NCBI RefSeq assembly: GCF_030269925.1 | Contig: NC_085107.1 | Span: 20,400,001-20,464,000 of the forward strand | DNA length: 64,000 nucleotides | From: Bombyx mori | Lineage: Eukaryota; Arthropoda; Insecta; Lepidoptera; Bombycidae | Reading direction: 5' to 3' | Shown here: in pieces, positions 58,196-64,000 of the stretch | Position numbering within the stretch: the first letter of the stretch is position 1 | Layout: each line of letters starts with the position of its first letter | Notes under the pieces: model-generated | Databases searched by the model: none | What the model saw: only the letters and a program-made list of their open reading frames with translations | Told to the model about the DNA's origin: nothing | Program-made: the position numbers and the translations under genes

Positions 58196-60055
58196 AACAA
58201 TCATTATAATAATAAATTCATATTATATACATGGTAACCCTATGCGTCGGACCTACTTACATTACTCTTGTAATAATTTATGGCTGCAAGTTTTTGCGAG
58301 CCCCCCCGGACGCCTGAGCCGCCCTCCTAGTAATGACTGTATAAATTCAAAGATAAAATATTTAGGAAATTGATATAATACAAGTTATATTTCATATAAC
58401 GATTTCTTGATATTTCGTTACTACCACACTACGTCAATGTTACACGTACTTGTATATTTTGATAAATAGCTTGTAATTTCAACAGATTTTTCTTCGGACG
58501 AACCTTTGACACTGAGCTTTTAAGTGTATCATGAGGGCTACAAAATACCCTAACGTATAAGTATTTGGAACGGAGTCCGAGGGGGCGGTTAACATGCGAC
58601 CAACGTAATGTGATAAAACTGCACAAATTCTAGAGAAAACAGCAGAAACTTTCTACCTATTGGACAGGCAGTTCACCATCGCGAGACAACTCTCAACATA
58701 GAATATCAGTTGAATTTCAGAAACCAAATAAGCTACATTGATAAACGTACGCATTTTTGTGTGCGTAATAAGGCTGTGTGTCGGTTCGATCGTCACTCTC
58801 TAATCTAATATAAACGATAAGGAAGGAAAACATTAGAACATGGTGTTTATCTCGGGACGCTCCCGTTGCTGACTCGTCGTTTCCGCAGGGTTGCTGCATT
58901 ACAATAATCAAATCACCATAATTAACTAAATACTTACAGATGACTCGCGCCGTAGTCTTCCGAGTCTACTGGGCCTGCATTCAATAACTTCAATAACTTA
59001 ATAAAGTACCAAATCGATCTAAATTACGAACTGTGATTATCCTGCAGGTACTAGATTTTGGCCATTTAAGTTTGACAGGCCTTGCAGTCAGTGAAAATGA
59101 CGTGCGAAGATCCATTGCATACAAACAAACATAGATAGACTGAACGCTAATAAAAGCGTGTTAAAAAGCGGTAGTTCGCTTGCGGTTATATGTAGACAGC
59201 CCTGAAGGTATCGGAAGCCAGTTTCATTTCCGCGGCGTGCCGGGGGCGACCTGCCGACTCACGCCCTAATGCCCCACTCCCACCAACCCGTGTGCCGCGA
59301 TCCACTATTATGCCGCTTAGAGCACTGTCAATATTGTACATTATTATACACGGGCACATTCTCTGAACTTCTTCGAATCGTAAAGAAAGTTGGGAAGATG
59401 AAAGTAACATGTTTTCAGTTTTGTAGTTATATAAGTTACAGGCCATTTGAAATGTGAAAAATAGTTAAAAAAATGAAATATCTAATTCGGATAAGGGTAG
59501 AATTACCGCTTACTGTTAAGGACAACATTTACAAGCCAGTGTTTGTGCAGTTCCAGTGTTGATGTCGGACTTTACATCGTTCGATAGCATCACACAAAGC
59601 TATTCATGTACCCGCTGTCTTAGAATGTACGAGTGCTTGATTCGAGCGGCGAGCACTGGATTGTGTGGACATTAGCACTCACAGGCCACAAGACTGTGCT
59701 TATAAACTAACAATATAATTCACTATACAAGGTATCTCAAAGGAACATTTGACTTATTGTATTGGCTTGTAACAGCTCATAACAGCGCTAACACCTAACT
59801 CCATATGTTAACTCCGTAAATTAACATCGCAACATATCTCCATAATAACATGTATAATCCTATAGGAATAAAATTCATTTCGGAACACTCCGATGACTTT
59901 AATTCGAAACTCGAAATACGAAGAATAAAATGTTTTTGATGTTCTTTTTAATATTACGAGTATAAAACGTGTGACAAAGTTAAAATTATCGACTGTACAT
60001 ACACAGATTATATTATAACATAATAATCACACTGTCAGAAAACCGGTCAAGCTCC
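58196..60055. other. Intronic sequence, no gene recognised
   Basis: GC-rich patches at 58295-58335 and 59160-59320; otherwise AT-rich. No exon or named repeat. Confidence 0.4.
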
Positions 60056-60059
60056 GCTG

Positions 60060-60425
60060 TGACTGTCGCTAACTGTATGAAAAACCTAGATTTCTTGAAG
60101 CTCCTGACGCGTCAGCAGATATTGAATGGGTTTGGTTGGAAAATGTTGACGCATCCACCATATTGTTCTGGCCTTGAATCCTCAACTATTTAGGTTTCTT
60201 CAGAAGTGTTTAGGTAGTGTAAGGCTAACATCACTGACTAGAGAACTCTCAACTGTTTTTGGATCACGTCCCAAAGCCTCTAAAGCAATGAGATTATGTC
60301 ACCGCCTACCGAATGGCAACAAGTTATCGGACAAAGCAACACATACTGAATATATATAAATGTAAACAAACTATGATAAGAAATATCTTGAATTTATATA
60401 TAAAATACGAAAAACTTTTTTCTCG
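60060..60425 (+). pseudogene. Decayed mariner C-terminal half
   Basis: Plus-strand reading with shifts gives LTRQQILNGFGWKMLTHPPY followed by remnants of the third Asp region, then FRSLQ-like VSSEVFR and GSVRLTS, parallel to the intact core at 16500-16640. The tail (ATGGCAACAAGTTATCGGAC) matches the end of the 15.3-kb transposase. A terminal inverted repeat remnant (AAAAACTTTTTTCTCGATCC) lies near 60412. Multiple stops make it inactive. Confidence 0.75.
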
Positions 60426-61855
60426 ATCCATATGTAGCATATATACATACTATACGATCAATATAATTGTATATATAATATAGTTGTAATATTAACGAAA
60501 CATCTTCTTAAATGAAGTGCGTAACCCGTTTTGATTCATGTACTAAAAATATTTTTTCTTCCACACTCATGGCAGGTGGTGCAGATTGCATAATTTACTT
60601 GCGTATTGATCGTCATTATTTCTAAATGTACTAACCGGCAGAACTTGTAAAACCTTACGAACACACATTACTTTGAAAATCTGGAAACTTAAAGTACAGA
60701 GCAAGTCCTCAGCCTTCTGATTAAGAAACACGCAAGATACTGCTGGGCCACGAGCGCTGTTATAATATCTATTAAAAGATTTCATTGATAAATGCGACGG
60801 TCGTATCGGCGGCCGATGGCCTTGGACGCCGCGCAACTTGTTTACGCTGATCGTAAACGGGCTTGGACAATGAAATCGTAAACAAAATTATCAAAACACG
60901 CTTTGTACTTAAACATTATACTAGACTTTAAGAGGTAACAAAAATTAGACTTTTTTTGTGTCGCGTCGCGTCATGCAAAAGATGTTAGTAACATAATTAT
61001 GAAGTGTTCGCTTAACTTTTTTTTTTCGCGTTTGGAAATGCCTTTATTGAATAAGTCTCTGCAAAAAATATTCTTACTGCCTGTATTTCGCCTTGCGTTA
61101 ATTAACAATTTTCCGACCTCATGGTGCTGCTCAATATTACAAGGAACTTAACCCAATCAATGCAATTATAAAACAAAAAATTTATGGTTTGTAAAAAGTG
61201 AGTGCATGGTTTGAAATCATGAAGTTTGACCACATTTTACGGTAACGTATCAAAACTGAGTTTGACTACATTGCACAATAGTAACGGTAGTCTTAGATAA
61301 ATATTCATTAATATGCATATTAACTTTGAATTTGACCACTGAACCAAACATGGCCGCTGGCTGGAGTCCAATACCAATCCGGAGCGGACGTGAGAGTGGT
61401 GCGGTGCTCGATGTTCAGATCTACCTTTCTTTGGTACAGCGGACTAAATAAAAAATGACGATTGCGATTTGGTTTCGTATTTCTTTTAATAATTTTACGA
61501 TTCTACCAAACTAGAGGGTTGTAATACTAATCTACTATGCTATTGAAAAGATGTTAAAATAATGTGACTGACATTCTACAGTTAGTACTACTCCAATACC
61601 CGTTCATAATAGTTCATATTACCTTATCACCCCTCCATTATCGATCGACTTCATTTATTCCTTCCTTTAATTACTATATTGGGTCTTCAAGCAACTTTAT
61701 CTGATGGTGGGTATCGTAATTTAACGTGGAGTACATCGTCTCATCACTTGGTGAGCCAACGAGTTACAATGTCCTAACATTGCTTTAGGTATCTTAGGAT
61801 CATCATTGTTTGTTTCGAATTTTAAAATTATCGAGCAATTCTGGATGGTTTCTTG
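60426..61855. other. AT-rich intronic sequence
   Basis: No gene or named repeat; a moderately GC-rich patch at 61350-61410. Confidence 0.4.
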
Positions 61856-61864
61856 ATCTTTTGG

Positions 61865-62215
61865 CCTGAGACGATCACTAACAATGAGTTGTGTAGGATC
61901 ACCGAGCAGTCACCAATGGAGAAGGAGATCCTTACGCGGAAGTGGCATTGGATTGGTCACATATTAAGAAAACCCGATACCCACCTATCCAAGAGAGACA
62001 CTGACCTGGAAAGTGTCTGACAAAAGGAAGAGAGGCCATCCCAGAACAGCTTGGCGTCGTTCAGTAGAGCAGGAATTGGGCGTTGTGGGTATGATGTGGG
62101 AGGAGCTTGAACAGACTGCCCAAGACCGACGTAAATGGATCCAACTGCGAGCTTCCAGCACAACTGGCAGTTCGAGCTCGGCCCTGTATCCCAATTAGGT
62201 TAGCGGTTTCACGCT
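61865..62215 (+). pseudogene. RTE-like LINE reverse transcriptase C-terminus
   Basis: The first frame reads LCRITEQSPMEKEILTRKWH WIGHILRKP... A shift near 62005 leads into VSDKRKRGHPRTAWRRSVEQ, then GMMWEELEQTAQDRRKW to a stop at 62198. The order WIGH-LRKP, GKRKRG-P-TAWRR, and a closing AQDR-KW is characteristic of the C-terminal tail of RTE-type LINEs. No catalytic domain remains. Confidence 0.75.
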
Positions 62216-62574
62216 ACTTAATTAATTTATTATAATAAGGATTGCAGGCTACGACGATCGCTTAGCATCGTATGTTTAATGTGTTCATCTAGCCATTTAT
62301 ATTTCTTGAAAATGTAATACAAGAAACTCATTTCGCATGAACTCAATCAACGTCATGCCGATTGAAATTCTCTCCTCCGCAGTTTCTGAGTAGCTCACAT
62401 TAAAATCAGAATTTAATGTGAGATGGTCGCATCGAATTTCATATTTCTTGGACATGTTTCATTGAATACCGCCGTGGAAGGAATTACTGTTTGCGGTTTA
62501 TGTATAGTAATTATTTACTGTACTGCAGTTTCGCATTGATTTTGCTGTTCTTGATTCTGATTAATTTCATTGCA
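62216..62574. other. Unique sequence with a perfect hairpin
   Basis: AT-rich spacer. Contains the 11-bp perfect inverted repeat at 62394-62422 described separately. Confidence 0.4.
62394..62422. repeat. Perfect 11-bp inverted repeat, 7-nt loop
   Basis: CTCACATTAAA (62394-62404) and TTTAATGTGAG (62412-62422) are exact complements around ATCAGAA. The stem is AT-rich. No known RNA family is suggested. Confidence 0.85.
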
Positions 62575-62770
62575 TAGACAGCATAATGTAAAAGCTGCCA
62601 CCTACCTCGAGACATTAGGTCGAAGATTCATGTACATAGTGAAATGGCTGTTCCGTCCTTTAAACAGAAAGATATTACTGTTTTGCGGCAGAAATAAGCT
62701 GGAGGGTCGCTACCTTCACGAGCCTGCAATACGTCTTGCCGACATTAAACACCCCACCACCACTAAATAA
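62575..62770 (-). mobile_element. Highly diverged Bm1 SINE
   Basis: TGTAAAAGCTGCCACCTACC, GAGACATTAGGTCGAAG, TTTAAACAGAAAGATATTAC and TGCGGCAGAAATAAGCTGG follow the Bm1 body in minus orientation with about a third of positions changed. An open frame across it is incidental. Confidence 0.65.
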
Positions 62771-62779
62771 TGTAGCTGA

Positions 62780-63023
62780 AAATTTGAGAAAATGGACACT
62801 GGAATCAAATGCGTTTATAAAAGTCATTAATTCGTGCTGGACAAACTAAGTTACTTCTTCCAAGGGAGCTTACTAGTGTGAGTACGAGTAGCAAAGTAAC
62901 TTTAATAATCTAATCGGGAAAAGTTTATTTAATTCAAAATATAATGTTTCATATCCAGCAGAACAAGTCAGCATTGAATTGCAGTGTAAAATGTTTTGTA
63001 ATTAATGATGAATTTTTTTTTAT
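62780..63023. other. AT-rich sequence
   Basis: Nothing recognised. It ends in a T run and an acceptor-like TTATCCGTAG at 63023. Confidence 0.4.
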
Positions 63024-63192
63024 CCGTAGAAAATGTTATCGATAGAGAAGGAAGGAACCGTTTTGTCGATCCCTCCGCGTACCTACTGGTTGGTGTCGAG
63101 TGGGCAGCTTGCATCACTCCGCATGCTTTCATTGCGTCGTGCGAATATTGCTGTGTTTTATTGCCACGCACTGTTTATATTACTGGTATTAC
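63024..63192 (+). other. Open, GC-balanced segment directly 5' of a Bm1 SINE
   Basis: After the acceptor-like TTTTTTTTATCCGTAG the plus frame is open through ENVIDREGRNRFVDPSAYLL and beyond into the SINE. It would be phase-compatible with exon 1. There is no convincing donor, because the frame runs straight into Bm1. It may be an alternative 5' part of a chimaeric SINE or other transposon sequence. I cannot decide. Confidence 0.3.
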
Positions 63193-63433
63193 TAGTGGTA
63201 GGACCTCTTGTGAGTCCGCACGGGTAGGTACCACTACCCTGCCTATTTCTGCCGTGAAGCAGTAATGCGTTTCGGTATAAAGGGTGGAGAAACCGTTATA
63301 ACTATACTGAAGCCTTAGAACTCATATCTCAAGGTGGGTAGTGGCATTTACGTTGTAGATGTCTATGGACTCCAGTAACCACTTAACACCAGGTGGGCCG
63401 TGAGCTCGTTCATCCATAAATGCAATAAAAAAT
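63193..63433 (+). mobile_element. Bm1 SINE lacking the usual head
   Basis: Plus-strand copy from GGTAGGACCTCTTGTGAGTC through GCCTATTTCTGCCGTGAAGC and ACACCAGGTGGGCCGTGAGC to an AATAAAAAATATATATATA tail. The usual tRNA-like half is absent and is replaced by unrelated sequence. Confidence 0.85.
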
Positions 63434-64000
63434 ATATATATATTACAAAAGTTTTCGTACAATATAGTGGACAAGTTGCTTCGTAGTGAAGACGTTACTC
63501 AGAGAACGCAGTTCGTGAGCGTGTTGAGAGTCCTTAATAGAGCGAAGCAGCACTTCGCATCTGGATAAAAGCTTAGGACCACACTGACCAAACAACAATA
63601 ATACTTTTATGAGCGATCACTTGAATGTGAGTGACGCATGACACTGCTTAGGTAGATTTGAGATTGGGAATATCTAGTGACACTTACAGAACTCTGTAAT
63701 GGAATCGATGCACAATAACCGGTGGTGTGACCAAATTTCATAATGACAATCTATTTCCGAACATTTATAGATCCGAGCTCTTAATTTTTATGCGTCATTT
63801 AAAAATAGTTGAACTCATAAAAGTTGTGGAAGCGAGCGTCCCTGGCCCACTCGCGACACATGTTTTGTTCTACAAAAATATTTACATATTTATTAGAATT
63901 TAGATCGACATTTTCCTCATATTTTCTAAAAGTCAAACGACTGGTAAAGTAAAGCTCGCTCTCAAATGCACGCGACGCGACGGCCTTGTCGCCCTTTATG
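63434..64000. other. Unique sequence to the window edge
   Basis: No exon or repeat recognised. A mildly GC-rich end at 63960-63995. Confidence 0.4.

Overview
The window looks like nuclear DNA of a lepidopteran insect, most likely a silkmoth of the genus Bombyx. The strongest reason is the many dispersed copies of a tRNA-derived SINE that I recognise as Bm1. A D,D34D mariner, an R1-clade LINE, BMC1-like LINE tails and Helitrons fit the same picture. The DNA is AT-rich, has no long open reading frames outside transposons, and shows no operon-like packing. No cellular RNA gene, CRISPR array or bacterial/phage feature was seen.

Layout. At 1-533 lies the promoter-proximal part of a plus-strand gene: a GC-rich 5' leader carrying an 84-codon upstream ORF (156-410), then a first coding exon (434-533) that ends at a strong splice donor. 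I do not recognise the product. Most of the rest reads as intron. A convincing 36-nt micro-exon at 43517-43552 fits the reading phase of exon 1. A 54-nt candidate exon at 30113-30166 also fits, less securely. No terminal exon or polyadenylation site that I can tie to the gene is in the window, so the gene probably continues past 64000.

Transposons occupy the intron. From left to right: a 136-bp insertion with a perfect 14-bp target duplication (9255-9390); a LINE 3' end with a hexamer tail (9405-9950); a Bm1 SINE split by an RTE/CR1-like fragment (14373-15025); a mariner split by another Bm1 (15303-16792); two Helitrons (17384, 21722); a dead R1-clade LINE (27735-29240); three copies of one LINE C-terminus (27165, 34035, 49215); a full-length Bm1 (38258-38690); Zenon/RTE-like tails (39780-40417, 42005-42285); a hAT-type MITE with an intact 8-bp duplication (41330-41874); a cluster of three same-strand BMC1-like 3' ends (53.2-56.2 kb); two decayed mariners (57.4 and 60.1 kb); an RTE-like LINE tail (61.9 kb); and a Bm1 near the right edge (63193-63433).

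Between the transposons sit several GC-rich islands (0.8, 10.9, 11.7, 19.9, 24.7-25.5 and 52.4 kb). They look unlike their AT-rich surroundings and may be alternative promoters or intronic enhancers. One holds an E-box fused to a perfect CRE palindrome. Family names are from recognition by eye, not database search.
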